From the NCBI RefSeq assembly GCF_947507565.1, contig NC_089193.1, positions 558,001 through 622,000 on the forward strand: a stretch of 64,000 nucleotides of DNA. The letters are read 5' to 3'. This document shows, in pieces, positions 44,328 through 56,500 of the stretch. Within the stretch, counting starts at the first letter, position 1, and every line of letters begins with the position of its first letter. A program made the position numbers and the translations under genes. The stretch is from Oscarella lobularis. Taxonomy: Eukaryota; Porifera; Homoscleromorpha; Homosclerophorida; Oscarellidae. The notes beneath the pieces were generated by a model. It saw only the letters and a list, made by a program, of their open reading frames with translations, made no database searches and was not told where the DNA came from.

Positions 44328-44781
44328 TATTGTCTCTGTAAGGTTCGGAAACGGTTCAGGCGTCGTAAGCGCATTTGCGTCCCGCCTTCATGTCGTGGCT
44401 TCTGTTATATCTGCTAGTCGAATGTCCAAACATCTGGCCAATCCGTTTGCTCTTGTATCGTTTCATGTAGGTGGGTATAGGTACCGTGAACTGCCTTGTC
44501 TAACACTATAGCACCACGAAGCTCTTGCTCGTATTTGTTTTTAAAAAATATATCAATGCATTCTCGATATGAATTGAAGTGACGTTATGAAAGTACGTCA
44601 CCTTCGCGCTTGCTCACTGCTCAGAGTCCTCGAAAGAATTCTCGTTATGGGAGCTTCTTCGAAACTGAAAGACAGCGTTGCCTTGGCTGCCGGTGGGGAT
44701 CTGTACTTTCCCTAAATCATGTGACCGATATAGTCCCCGTATATGGTGACGAGACGAAGAAGTGTCGCACCGGTGTAAACA
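44328..44781. other. Gap upstream of the small two-exon gene
   Basis: No exon is recognised; it probably contains the promoter for 44782. Confidence 0.4.
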
Positions 44782-45151
44782 ATGGATCTTCCGCCGATCA
44801 GTCAAGTCGTTAACATGCGGCTACTAGAAGCGATGCAGTTGCTCGAACGCCTCAGCGACGGAGAAGTCAACGATATAAGGACCCAAACGCAGTGCATTGT
44901 GAGGCTCCTCGAGATCTACAAAAGCAGAGGAAGCGCGAAACGAAAGGAATCGGTACGGGAAAAAAAGGCGGCCTTCGAATTCGATCTTCCTATACGATCC
45001 TTCTAGTAAAAATCTTCGATTTCTTTTCTTCCAGATTTGGGCGCACGTAGCCAAGAGCTTCTCGCGTTTTGCTGAAAAATGTGGGGATACGAACCGAATT
45101 CTCGACGCGTTAGTAGTTTCGTCGCCGACGAAGAGTCAGTCAAGTGTTTGA
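44782..45151 (+). CDS. Small two-exon protein of 95 residues, unknown
   Basis: Exons 44782-44952 and 45035-45151 are joined by an 82-bp GT-AG phase-0 intron. The protein is charged and largely helical (LLEAMQLLERLSDGEVNDI, then IWAHVAKSFSRFAEKCGD) and ends LVVSSPTKSQSSV. It has no signal peptide or membrane segment. I do not recognise the family. The transposon at 45306 begins about 150 bp after its stop, so its 3' UTR may be cut by the insertion. Confidence 0.5.
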
Positions 45152-45333
45152 ACGATCTCGAGCTTATGGCGGTATATTTGTGTCAAAAATAAGAGCTTGA
45201 AGTAACAACAGGACTTTGAAGCAACGACGTTAATTTTGTTACCTTCAAAGCAACAACGTTTCGGTGTTGTTGTTGTTTCGAAGTCATGTTGTTGTTGCTT
45301 CGAAGTATGACGCGTTATTCGTGCCAAAAGTCT

Positions 45334-45857
45334 TACCGTGCCCGAACCGCTTCTAAAAACCGGTCTACGTGCCCGAACCGCTTATAAAAACCGGTCTATT
45401 TGACTAACCGTGCCCGAACCGCTTCTAAAAACCGGTCCATTCGACTAACCGTGACCAAACCGCTTCGAAAAACCGGTCTATTCGACTTACTGTGCCCGAA
45501 CCGCTTCGAAAAACCGGTCTATTTGACTAACCGTGCCCGAACCGCTTCTAAAAACCGGTCCATTCGACTAACCGTGACCAAACCGCTTCTAAAAACCGGT
45601 CTATTCGACTTACTGTGCCCGAACCGCTTCTAAATCCGGTCTATTCGACTAACCGTGACCAAACCGCTTCTAAAAACCGGTCTATTCGACTTACCGTGCC
45701 CGAATCGCTTCTAAAAACCGGTCTATTTGACTAACCGTGCCCGAACCGCTTCTAAAAACCGGTCCATTCGACTAACCGTGCCCGAACCGCTTCTAAAAAC
45801 CGGTCCATTTGACTAACCGTGCCCGAACCGCTTCTAAAAACCCGTCCATTCGACTTA
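45334..45857 (+). repeat. Left array of the 41-bp repeat
   Basis: Unit: accgcttctaaaaaccggtc followed by tattcgacttaccgtgcccga, with variants (cgactaaccgtgaccaa, tttgactaac). Copies are contiguous without spacers. Each unit contains the palindromic hexamer ACCGGT, a possible transposase-binding site. Confidence 0.95.
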
Positions 45858-46033
45858 GTGACCTAGTGACTCTTGGACCGTTATTTAGTCGTAATTACCA
45901 ATACCTTAATTTTTAGTCTAATTTATACACACATATTGAATGATTCGGGACTATTCGTCGTCGCATCCAGGATGTAATTTTCTTATGCGCGCGTTAAGTT
46001 TCCACGTGTTCGGAGCTGTTTCTGCCACTGCCA

Positions 46034-49000
46034 ATGGATCGCACGAGCCAGAGCAAGGTCCTCGAAGCTATTTCGCTTTTAAACTCAGTAGCTGGCGACG
46101 TACAGTTAGCCGGTAGGTCTCATGCCGGTTTTGTTGGTGTTTTGATGCCGATCAACTGCGTAAAGGTTCCTCCGGGTCAGGTTCTGCTTCTCTTCGTCTT
46201 CCAGTTTCTGGATCAAGCCAAAGCGCAAGGGTCGCGCTCGGAAACGGCGACGAAAACAGGTCAGTTTAAGTGCAAATGGTCTATTCCGTACTCTAACGGT
46301 ACCGTATAAGTACGTCACGAACGACGCGCGCCAGAGAAGATCCTACAAATGCTTCGACGCCCTCTTCCGCAGCGGCCGAACACGCTCGATTGTTCGGCTA
46401 TTCTTCGACGCGAAGGAGCGGTGTGGCGGGAGGCAGAAAACGGAAACACCCGTCGTCAACAAAACACGCTGCTCCTCCTCCGACAGAATGGCGTCGGCTA
46501 TTTGTTTGCCTTTCCAGTTCAAAACAAGAGCATGTTCCAGACGTTCCCCTTCGTGTGAAGCTAGAGCGTGCGGGCCTCGGCGAAAAGGAAATCACTGTTC
46601 CTACTTCTGCGAACGCTCGACAAGTACACGAACTTCTGCTAGCGGCATTCCCAGCTCTTCGGGATAAAGCGTACGAATTGCTACGTACAACGGGTTATGG
46701 CAAGAAAGATCTCAACTCTATCGGCCACGTTACTGCTTCACACGTCCTAAAACGGAACTTAGGACATGCGAAGTGTTACATTCGTCCAATTGTCGACGAA
46801 TTAGACCTCACCCCTAGAGAAGAAGAAGAAGAAGACGAAGATACGGTACAAACTCAGAAATTGATGCGACTGGCATTAAATTGATGCAACTGGCATTATC
46901 GAGAAATTTTCTATTAAGATTATTGTGAAATGTCGGTATTGTTCAAAAAGCCAAACAATGGCTGGAATGAGGGAACACGTTGATAATTGCCCGTACAGAG
47001 TGCAAGAGTATGCGAAGCATAACGTATAATACATATCGTCTGACTAAGGAAATTTGTGTTTAGAACCGAAGAGGCCGCCGAAGATCTCGACGTTGACGAC
47101 TACTCGCTCGATAAGCTCTTGGAGGACAAACTAAAAAGAGAGGAAAACGACCGCAATGACGACGACAGCAAATCTGAAATGTCAGTGTTTCCGCTTTTGC
47201 CGACCACTACCACTGTGTCACCAATTTACTATTGTATAGACACTTCATTGACATGACTGGGGACGATGGCGGTGACGACGACGAAGGATGCTCATCACAT
47301 CAGCAGGAATCTTTAGATGAGGTCACTGATGCATCAAAGAGCATCGACATTCCGCTACACTTAACTTCAGTTTAGGGCAATTCGCCTCTCTCAAGACAAT
47401 GCTTACAAAGCGTCGCTGGAAGCAGATGTCAGAAAGGTTATTAGACGTGACTATAGAGCTGGAAACAGCTAATATAGTGCGTATCTGTTAGGACGAAGCT
47501 CGCGCACAAGCGGAGAAGGCCGTGAAGGCAATTTAAGTGTTTAAACAGTAAAGATTTGTTTGAAACACGACTATGTCTCCTGTAGAATTGCGCTGAAATG
47601 AAGCAAAATATTGAAAGTCTTTTATCACCAGAACCATCGGAAGAAGACTACGGAAATGTGACCATCAAAGTTCGTTTTCCCAATTCTGAGATAGTCAATA
47701 GAAAATTTGACTGTCGCTCCTTCTTCAGTGTAAGTTGACATGGGTACGGACGTATATATTTGTAGGACGTTTTTGACAGGAAATAGTTCTCTGGGTTGGC
47801 ACGCATGACAGTATAACTAACCCATGTCGAGTGCGACTGTTAAACAGCGGTTCCCGTCCACCTTCACAAATGAAAATAGCACTAGTCTTTGGCCGCACAA
47901 TTAATGACGCCTTTAGCGGGAAGTCTCTCATTACACTAATCGCTGAAAATGCTGATGAAGAAGAACAGGTGTGGTGCTGATTTCTAACGGTCAGACAGTA
48001 TGGTTTTGTTGACACATATCATCCACAGGTTATTTTGGACACTTTATCTCCAAAAAGTAGCAAAGGAAACAAATCTTCTCAGAGAGAACTATCAAAATCG
48101 TATGTTTCATTTTTACATGGTGTCGTAACGTACCGCTAATTTTTCCTAGATTGGTCGAACTTGCGAATGAACTAAGTTCTCAACTCCTTGAGCGAGATCC
48201 AATATCAATACCCGTTCGGCGGGAAAGTGAACATTTCCTGGACGACGCGTTCCAGTACTGCAGGCGGAAAAAGTTCAATCCTTATCGTCGCATCAAAGTA
48301 AAAAGCAAACAGCTCATTTATGTGACTAACTGAGTGGCTTTTACAGATTGACTTTGTGGGAGAGTCTGCCATTGACACTGGTGGACCTCTACGAGAATTT
48401 TGGCGCCTACTGGCAGAGGGAATATACCAGTTTATGTGCCATGGAGCACCCAACCGTAGATCTCCTATGATCAACACAGCGATGATTTTGGTTCGGCGAA
48501 AGGCATAATGTTTTAGAAATAGAAATTGTTTCTTGTCTGCAGAAGAGAAGATTTTTTTTTGCCGGAAGACTGATGGCTATGAGTTTGGCACACGGCGGAT
48601 CTGGGTTTCCGTTCTTCTCTTCATTTGTGTTTCAGTACTTCCGTGGTTTCAGCTGTACCGAAATAGCACTTACGCCCGACGACATTCCCCACTTTGGTGC
48701 TCGGAAGTTAGCCTCAGATGTGAGACAGCCTGCCTGTCACCAAATACTCTTAAACATACACCGCATTCTCCTTTCAGATACAAGATGCCCATGACGACGA
48801 AAGTCTGCAAACTCTATTTCGGGACAATGACAATTTGGACATAATGTGCGCAACTGGATGTCTTCGTCCACTCGGTGATGCAAAATTGACGTGGCGAAAG
48901 GAACTCGTTCAGTGCCTTAAGCTGTACTACTGCCTGACGAGCGTTCAAGCAGCACTCGATCAGATCAAAGAAGGGCTCGAAACGTTTGGAGTCCTTGACG

Positions 49001-49613
49001 TAATCAGGCAGTATCCGGACTCCATGAGCGCCTTCTTTTGCTATGATGAAAATAATGTCATCACCTCGGGTACGATCTGTCCTAATGCTGTTGCCTCACT
49101 GTAGTCATTGATTCCTTCAGAAAAGTTGGCTGCTTTGTTCTCTGAAGGAGACGTTACCTATACAGATAGAAATGAAGACGAGACTACGTGGAACAGAGAG
49201 CGCTCGGCGTATATGTTGTTTATGCAGTTTTTAGACGACTGTGAAGGTGAGTGTTCATTCTGTGGAGTTCATCTGCCCTGCGCTACTTAACGTTGCTCTT
49301 TTTCATTTCAGATGAAGCACCTCCTTACGACAGTCTTTCTCGCGATCACAGCGCAGAAGGGGATGTGACGGTGCCCACTAGGGCGGTAACCGCAACCGAC
49401 GTTTTTGTTTTTATGACGGGGGCGACACAAATACCTGCTGTTGGTCTTAAGACCAAGTGGAGAATTAATTTCTCCAGTAGGTCATCAATGCCGGAAGCCA
49501 GTACATGCTCATTCCTTTTGACGTTACCGACTGTCCATGCGTACAATGAGGAAAAGTTTCGGGAGTGCCTGCAGTTAGCATTCCTCAGCCACTCATGTTT
49601 CGGTCGGGTTTGA
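46034..49613 (+). CDS. HECT-domain E3 ubiquitin ligase (G2E3-like) inside the transposon
   Basis: This is a multi-exon gene of about a dozen exons starting ATG 46034. In order: a short N-terminal helix exon; a basic low-complexity stretch and a conserved segment (ARQVHELLLAAFPALRDKAY, about 46620); an acidic run; a zinc-finger-like exon at about 46911-47021 with CRYC...H...C (KCRYCSKSQTMAGMREH); acidic linkers; a segment VTIKVRFPNSEIVNRKF (47655); then HECT. The N-lobe begins near 48200 (FLDDAFQYCRRKKF) with IDFVGESAIDTGGPLREFW (48355). The C-lobe ends PEASTCSFLLTLP; the catalytic cysteine codon is 49506-49508. HECT ligases accept ubiquitin on this Cys and pass it to substrates. All key parts are present. 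Some middle splice sites (47060-47600) are not settled. Related HECT genes are highly amplified in some fish and coral genomes, consistent with spread by transposition (general knowledge; not checked). Confidence 0.8.
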
Positions 49614-49842
49614 CATGTGTTGTGCATCTGATTCGCTTATTGCGACGAAAACTAACAGTTCATGTTGTCTGTGGTGGCATACGCAAATTGTTTTACGTTT
49701 GGTGTTGAATGATTACAGAACATGTTTCCTTACATTGAAGGTAGTGTTGAAGGTAGTCTACGCATTTCCGGGCATGAGAGCTGATGATACACTGATGCAT
49801 TACTGGTTTATGCAGGTAGCGTAATACGGGCATTTCAAGAAA

Positions 49843-51447
49843 ATGGCAGACGTTAGCGTCGCAATACAGAGGCGAATCTTTACTGTTATACGAGACTTAT
49901 CAGGTGCGCTAGACGCGCCGAGCCAGATTAACGATGTCGCCGAAGCTTCAATCACGCGTCTGGAGCAGCTGAGCATTCATCTCGTCCAAGTGTCTTATTT
50001 GCTTGATCCAGAAGTGAGCGACAGGCATTTGGAAGCGCTTGGTGAAACAATACAGTGCCTTCGCGAGTTTTTGGAAAGTAGAGTCGGTGAACGACATTCA
50101 GAAGGCTATGAATTAGACAGCATTCAAGGAGTGAGAGGCCGGCCACGCTTCGACGTCAGACGAGAGCAGCTAGAATACTTCATCAGCTTTGGATTCGACT
50201 GTCCGACCATTGCTGAAATGTTGGGAGTTTCTTTGCGCACTGTTAGGAGAAGAATGGACGAATTTCAGATCAATATGCGGCAAACCTACTCTGGCTTAGC
50301 TGACAACGAGTTGGATGATATTGTTACCGAAATTATTCGTGAATTTCCGCATTCAGGATACCGAATAGTGCATGGAATTCTATTTGGAAAGGGAATTAAC
50401 GTTCAGTTAGCAAGAGTTCGACTAGCCATGCAAAGATGCGACCCAGAGGGCGTTGCTCTTCGCTGGCTAACGTCGCTGCATCCTAGATGTTCGTATTCTG
50501 TTTATGGCCCGCAAGCTCTATGGCACATTGATGGGAACCATAAACTGATACGGTATGTAATATTATTATTATAGACGATAGTGTGATGACTGAGCGAAAT
50601 GTAGGTGGCGCTTAGTCGTACACGGGGGGATCGACGGTTACTCTCGGCTTCCGGTGTATCTGCGTTGCTCTGCCAATAACAGAGCAGCAACCGTTCTTGC
50701 CTGCTTTGTCGAAGCAGTAAGGGAATTCGGCCTACCATCTAGAGTTAGGTCCGACAAAGGCGGCGAAAACGTCGACGTAGCACGGTTCATGCTAAACCAT
50801 CCTCAACGTGGTCCGGGGCGAGGGTCAATGATCGTTGGGAAAAGCGTGCACAACCAGCGCATAGAGAGGCTGTGGAGAGACGTGTATGCGGGTGTTCTAA
50901 GTTATTACTACCAACTATTCACTCACATGGAAGCCGTTGGCGAGCTAGATCCCTCAAATGACGTCGACATTTTTGCTCTGCATTTCACGTACTTGCCCCG
51001 AATAAATAATCACATGACGGTGTCCGTGGAATAGAGGCTGGCAAAACCACAAAATAAGCGGCGAACGAAAATCCCCGAGGCAGTTGTGGGTGGAAGGCAT
51101 GCAGAGAATCTCTCGTTCATCTCATCGTACAGCGAATGAATTATTCGAGGTATGGAATACATCCTCAGAAATTTCACTTATATGATGACAGTGCATCGTC
51201 TGTGCAGAGAAGTGACAACTTTGACGAATACGGAATTGACTACAACGGACCTGTGCCATCTACAAACGACGAGATGCAAAATACAGTAACAGTTCCCGAC
51301 GTAGACGTTGACCTCTCCCAAGACAATATAGCTGAACTGTTCCGCAGAGTTTGTCCCACCGATCCTAGCACTGTACACGGTCTAGATCATTTTGTTTCTG
51401 CTAAGCAGTTTGTTTGTCAAATATTAGCGCAAGGTCGGCATCAATAA
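49843..51447 (+). pseudogene. Integrase-core DDE transposase, C-terminus frameshifted
   Basis: Exon 1 is 49843-50552 and exon 2 starts at 50605 (52-bp intron); the open part ends at 51034 (379 residues). The N-terminal third is helical; next comes a helix-turn-helix (CPTIAEMLGVSLRTVRRRM, about residue 120). The integrase core carries D at 50530 (WHIDGNHK), D at 50753 (RSDKGGEN) and E at 50864 (QRIERLW), a D-D-36-E spacing typical of IS3/retroviral integrases. After residue 379 the expected C-terminal motif (SPRQLW) is present but in another frame (51040-51150), and the last part (YGIDYNGPVPS, to 51447) returns in a third. So at least two one-base breaks remove the C-terminal end. Either this copy has just died or there are sequence errors; the catalytic core itself is intact. 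Confidence 0.8.
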
Positions 51448-51636
51448 ATCAAAGAACCGTAGCGTCTTTCCGGTTAATACAATTTGGCCAAAGTGAATTA
51501 CTACAGCAGAATAACGCGTTGGGCCGAGCGGGTGAACGCAGAGGTACTTCACTCGGCGGCGAGCAAAGCGGGCCCTCTGCGCAGCTTCTGCAAGTATCCG
51601 GGACGTACAAGCAAGAGATCCGTGCAAATAATTGGT

Positions 51637-52152
51637 CAAGTCGAATAGACCGGTTTTTAGAAGCGGTTCGGGCACGGTAAGTCGAATGGACCGGTTTTTA
51701 GAAGCGGTTTGGTCACGGTTAGTCGAATGGACCGGTTTTTAGAAGCGGTTCGGGCACGGTAAGTCGAATAGACCGGTTTTTAGAAGCGGTTCGGGCACGG
51801 TTAGTCAAATAGACCGGTTTTTATAAGCGGTTCGAGCACGTAGACCGGTTTTTAGAAGCGGTTCGGCCAAGGTAAGTCAAATAGACCGGTTTTTAGAAGC
51901 GATTCGGGCACGGCAAGTTGAATAGACCGGTTTTTAGAAGCGGTTCGGCTAAGGTAAGTCAAATAGACCGGTTTTTAGAAGCGGTTCGGCCAATGTAAGT
52001 CGAATAGACCGGTTTTTAGAAGCGGTTCGGCCAATGTAAGTCGAATAGACCGGTTTTTAGAAGCGGTTCGGCCAATGTAAGTCGAATAGACCGGTTTTTA
52101 GAAGCGGTTCGGGCACGTAGACCGGTTTTTAGAAGCGGAACGGGCACGGTAA
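51637..52152 (-). repeat. Right array of the 41-bp repeat (inverted)
   Basis: These are the same units as at 45334-45857, read on the minus strand. The unit nearest the end is separated by the short form acgtagaccgg in both arrays, so even the array edges mirror each other. Confidence 0.95.
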
Positions 52153-52179
52153 GACTTTTGGCACGAATAACGCGTCATA

Positions 52180-53241
52180 GTGCTCGCCCCTGTCTGATGA
52201 GCCACTTGACGTGCTCTCCAAGCACGAAAATAATCGAAATCCCTAAAGGCTTTCGTTTCCTCTCCAACGAGAAGCCTCGAAGCTTCTATTTCAATTGGGC
52301 AGTCAATGGAAACCAATGACTCATTGCGAACTTCGCGAAGAAAGCGGAGAATGACGTCCATGAGCCGGCGACAATCATAGAGCCACGTATATGTCACGTG
52401 CAACGGGGAGTTTCCTATCCCTCTCTCCTCTATCTATGCCTGGGGTCAGCGAAAGTCACGTGCCAAGGGAGAGTTTCCAATCCCTCTCTCTCTTCTATCT
52501 ATGATTAAAGCATCCTGGTCTGCATGATCCGGGTGCTACTCTTTTGTTTGACCGAAATCGTTATGAAAACGGAAGAAAGCGGCAGCATCCAAAGTCGAAT
52601 CACCGTTGTACGCGGGTGAGAGACGCGTTTAGGGGGTGCACGTTATTTTTAGGGCCCCGTGGGGGGGCGTACGTGCGACGAATTCAATTTGCGCCTTTGG
52701 CGAGCGTTCGCTCTCATTCGAATGGCTCCTGTAGCAGTTTAGACGTGCGCTTTATCTTTGCGCGATCGAGTTCTGAAGTTCCGTCGCGCATGGGAATTTT
52801 TCATTCCGCGATCGCTATAGATCTATAGGCTATGTTTTTCGCGATGCCGCGATCTCATGTCTCATGCGTCTCTTTCTTTGAATAATTAAGGGCGATGTAA
52901 ATGAAAATAGAGAGCTTGGCTCTTAATTTTTCTTTGATTCAGAGCGATGCATTGACTATGCACAACGAGAATTAATCGCTCAAGGAAGAGTAAGAAGAGA
53001 AACTAGCACTTTCGTAGTTAATGTAATTGATTGAATTTTAGCGTCGTCCTGGCGTTCCTGGTTCCGATGATAGCCATTGGGCCGAAGGTCTTCCCTCAGC
53101 ACATGCACTTTTCCTTTTACGCTACGCTCCCTAAAATTTCGAGGGCAAAGCTGATACCAACAGTGAAAATTCAAGGCGCTTACACGTGAGGGATAATTCC
53201 CCTAGGGGGGCTGGATTATAGTTATATTTTGGGGGTGTATA
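52180..53241. other. Gap between the two large mobile elements
   Basis: No gene is recognised. A 62-bp tandem duplication starting gtcacgtg lies at 52393-52516. Near 52940-53180 short frames flanked by AG/GT exist, but nothing is recognisable. The right end ...gtgtata is the target of the Gypsy insertion. Confidence 0.45.
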
Positions 53242-53435
53242 TGTGAGAATTGGGAAGTCCGGGACTGCAGCCTGTGACGTACCAAATGCCCCTCCTCCTA
53301 GGCTAGGTATATAAGGACGTGCATGACGTACTTACTGTGACTTTTTCGTTGTGGTTTGGATTTGTCTCTTCTGTACACCGCGGTCTATAATATAAAAAGT
53401 CGTGAGACACAACCCGGGCCTTGAAAGGCACGACA
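53242..53435 (+). repeat. 5' LTR
   Basis: It contains a TATA box (tatataagg, about 53309) that would drive the genomic RNA, and a tataatataaaa stretch near 53390 that may serve in polyadenylation. Confidence 0.93.
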
Positions 53436-53437
53436 TT

Positions 53438-53460
53438 TGGTGACAGGAGTCGAGATTCGA
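53438..53460 (+). promoter_or_regulatory. Probable primer-binding site
   Basis: It begins with TGGTGACAGGAGTCGA three bases after the 5' LTR. TGG is complementary to the CCA end of a tRNA, as expected for minus-strand priming. I could not assign the tRNA. Confidence 0.6.
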
Positions 53461-53532
53461 CGCCTCCGGAGCGACTGTCTTGCGGGGGAGGAGAGGAGAA
53501 AAGTAGACAAAATTGGCTAACGACAACGTGCT

Positions 53533-56500
53533 ATGGCGGACGGCGACGGAGCCCCGGCGGTCGCGCACAAAATCGTTGCGTACCCGCAACCCTTCGAAGA
53601 CGGCGATGTTGAAGATTGGATCGTCCACTTCAATCAATGCGCCCACGCGAATCATTGGAACGCCGATATGAAGGCGAGAGCGGCACCGGCGTATTTGCGC
53701 GGAAGAGCGGCGCTGATTTACCAAGATTTCGGCGACACGGAGACAGACACATGGGACCACTTGAGCGCCGCTCTCACGAGGGCGTTTGCACCTGATACGG
53801 CGGAACGACGGCGAATTGCTCGTCAGTACCTGTTCAGCCACGGAGAGACGCTTCGCTGGGACCCAAGTCAGCCGCTGCAGAAGTATGTGCGACGGATAAC
53901 GAAACTCGTGGAGAAAGGCTTTCCCGACTTGGCCGATGACGCGAAGGAAAACATGCTAATTGAGCGATTTACTGACGGCCTCCCAGACGAAATCGCGAGG
54001 GAATTGCAGCTGCACCCCGTACCGGAGAACACTCTACAGGCGACGATCAATCGAGCGGAGGAACTGTTGCTGTATGCGAAGCGAAAACAAGCGACGAGTT
54101 TTCGGGGAAAGGTTAAAACGGTTGCCGCGTTGGGAACCGAGAAAAAGCCCCCCTGGGAAAATTGGCCTCCTCATGCGATGCCGCCTACGGCGTTCGAGCC
54201 GACGGGACTGGATCTTGGCTACGCGGAGACGGGTCGGGCAGAGAAAAGGCACGGCAGCGAGAGACAAGGCGGCGGAGATACGGATCGTTTGGCGTCGGCG
54301 CTGCTGAAATTGGAGGAGCGACTATCGCGACTGGAGACGAGTGCACAAGCCGGAAGCGTTAATGCGGTAAGCCACGCGGGAGGCACGTCCCATGGGACTC
54401 CGAACACGGGTGGCGCGAGAGCTCGAGTGTGTTTCAAGTGCAATCAGCCTGGGCATATTGCGCGCGATTGTCCGGCATCCGCGGCGAGCGGACAACCCGA
54501 GGGCAACGCGCCGAAGAGTGACCGCCCGCCTCCAATATGTTTTCGATGTAACAAACCCGGTCATATCGCCCGATATTGCAGAGCGCCAGCCCCTGTTGCG
54601 GCGCAAGCCGATCCCCAAGCACAAGGCGATAGTGCGAGTACGAAGTCGCAGTTAGTGCGAGCGTTCGATACGGTCTGTCACGTTCGCGGTACGATTAGTT
54701 CGGTTGTAGCCGAAGGAAAAGTCGGCGGAACGGAGGTCGAATTTCTAATCGATACTGGAGCGGGACCTTCCCTTCTTCCCATGAGCCTAGTTGAGGACGC
54801 CGCTAAGATTCATGGGCGAGCGCAAGTCTTGGGAATCAGTGGGACCCCGATCGATATTGTTGGAAAGCTCTCGGCGCGCGTTGAGTTGGGAAAATGGTCG
54901 GTTGTACACGAATTTCTCGTTACGACTCTCGATTTAAAAGGGCCGGTTCTGGGACTCGATTTCCTGATGCCGAATAACATGCAAGTGAAGTGTATACAGC
55001 GCGAACCGACCCTAGTGTGGCCTAAAGGCAGAATTCCGCTGGTTACCAATGTCTCGGACAACGAACCGCTGTTCGTTGCGCTGGTCGAAGACGTGACGCT
55101 TCGAGGAGACGAAATTGCGGTCGTTCGCGCGCGAGTAATCGACAAAAAGGGAAACCCAGTACGTCCGAAAGGCGTTCGGTTAGTGGAGTTTCACGCGAGA
55201 TTCGTCGAGAATAGGGGCGTTGTCACGGCACGCGCGTTGGTCGATACGAGCGACGGGACAGTTCCAGTACAGTTAGTTGGCCTTCATGGGAATGAATTGG
55301 TTCTGCGAAAGCACACGCGAATCGGCGAGCTGGCCGGTATCGAAGAAGTCGTTTGTGCGATGTCGGCGACGGAAGATAAACAGACGGACACCGCCCCGAG
55401 CGCCCCGGATGAAATGAGTTTAGAAGAATTTATATCGCGCTTCGATTGGAGTGATACTACGTTGACCGAAAAAGAAAAGAAACGCCTTTGCGCTCTTCTG
55501 TGGAACTTTCGCGACCGTTTTGCGCTGCGCCCAGGTGAAGTGGGTCGTACAGATCGTGTTACACACACGATACCGACGGGGGATGCTGCCCCGATCAAGC
55601 AGGCGCCCAGGCGAGCGCCTCACGCGCTCCGCTCAGTCGTGGAAAATCAAGTTGAAGATATGCTTGCAAAAGGAATTATTCGAGAATCTACCAGTCCGTG
55701 GGCTTCGCCGATTGTGCTCGTGCGGAAACGCGATGGCAGTTTCCGGTTTTGCATTGATTACCGGAAGGTGAATGCGGTGACAGTGAAAGTCTCGTTCCCC
55801 TTGCCACGCATCGACAACACTTTTGACGCGTTGGGCGGCGCACGAATATATACGACGCTTGATTTGGCTACTGGCTACTGGCAAGTGATAGTCGCTGAGA
55901 AGGACAAGCCGAAAACCGCTTTTACGACGACTCGAGGTCTGTATGAATTCAACGTGATGCCATTCGGGTTAACGAATGCACCAGCGACGTTTCAGCGTCT
56001 AATGGATAGAGTTCTCAACGGACTTACGTACGAGCAATGCCTGGTGTACCTAGACGACGTCATTGTGTTCTCTCCCGACTTCGACGCGCATTTGAAGCAT
56101 CTGAACGCTGTTTTTGAATGCATATCCGACGCAGGGTTGAAGCTGAAGCCAAGTAAATGCATGTTTGGGCGCGAGAAAGTTGATTACCTGGGACACGTTG
56201 TTTCGGCGAAGGGCGTGAGCGTACAGCCGCAGAAAGTGAAGGCGGTGACAGAATTTCCGGTTCCGACGACGGTAACGCAACTCCGCAGCTTTTTGAGTCT
56301 TGCCGGATACTATCGACGTTTTATACCGCGGTTTTCTTTGATTTCGTCGCCTTTGAATGAGTTACTGAAGAAGGGTCAGCAATTTGTCTGGACAGATAAG
56401 TGTCAAGAAGGATTCGAGACTCTGAAAGCAAGGCTGACAAGTGCTCCTATTTTGGCGTTTCCCCTACTGGACCGTCCGTTTCGTCTGGCTACTGATGCGT

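Larger units (their letters stand above)
45306..52179 (+). mobile_element. DNA transposon (6.87 kb) with inverted satellite arrays, DDE transposase and HECT ligase
   Basis: The left end TATGACGCGTTATTCGTGCC is repeated inverted at the right end (52160-52179), and the match continues inward through aaaagtcttaccgtgcccg. Just inside each end lies an array of about 12-13 copies of a 41-bp unit, in opposite orientation. Between the arrays, both on the plus strand, are a HECT-domain gene and an integrase-type transposase gene. No matching target-site duplication is visible (left flank tcgaag, right flank gtgctc). Ends starting TAY and an IS3-like DDE protein suggest the eukaryotic IS3EU group, as I recall it; this needs a library comparison. 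The HECT gene as cargo is inferred from position and orientation. Confidence 0.85.

Noticed and set aside
45334-45857. Regular repeats as a possible CRISPR array
   Set aside because: Units are contiguous with no unique spacers, and the context is a eukaryotic transposon.
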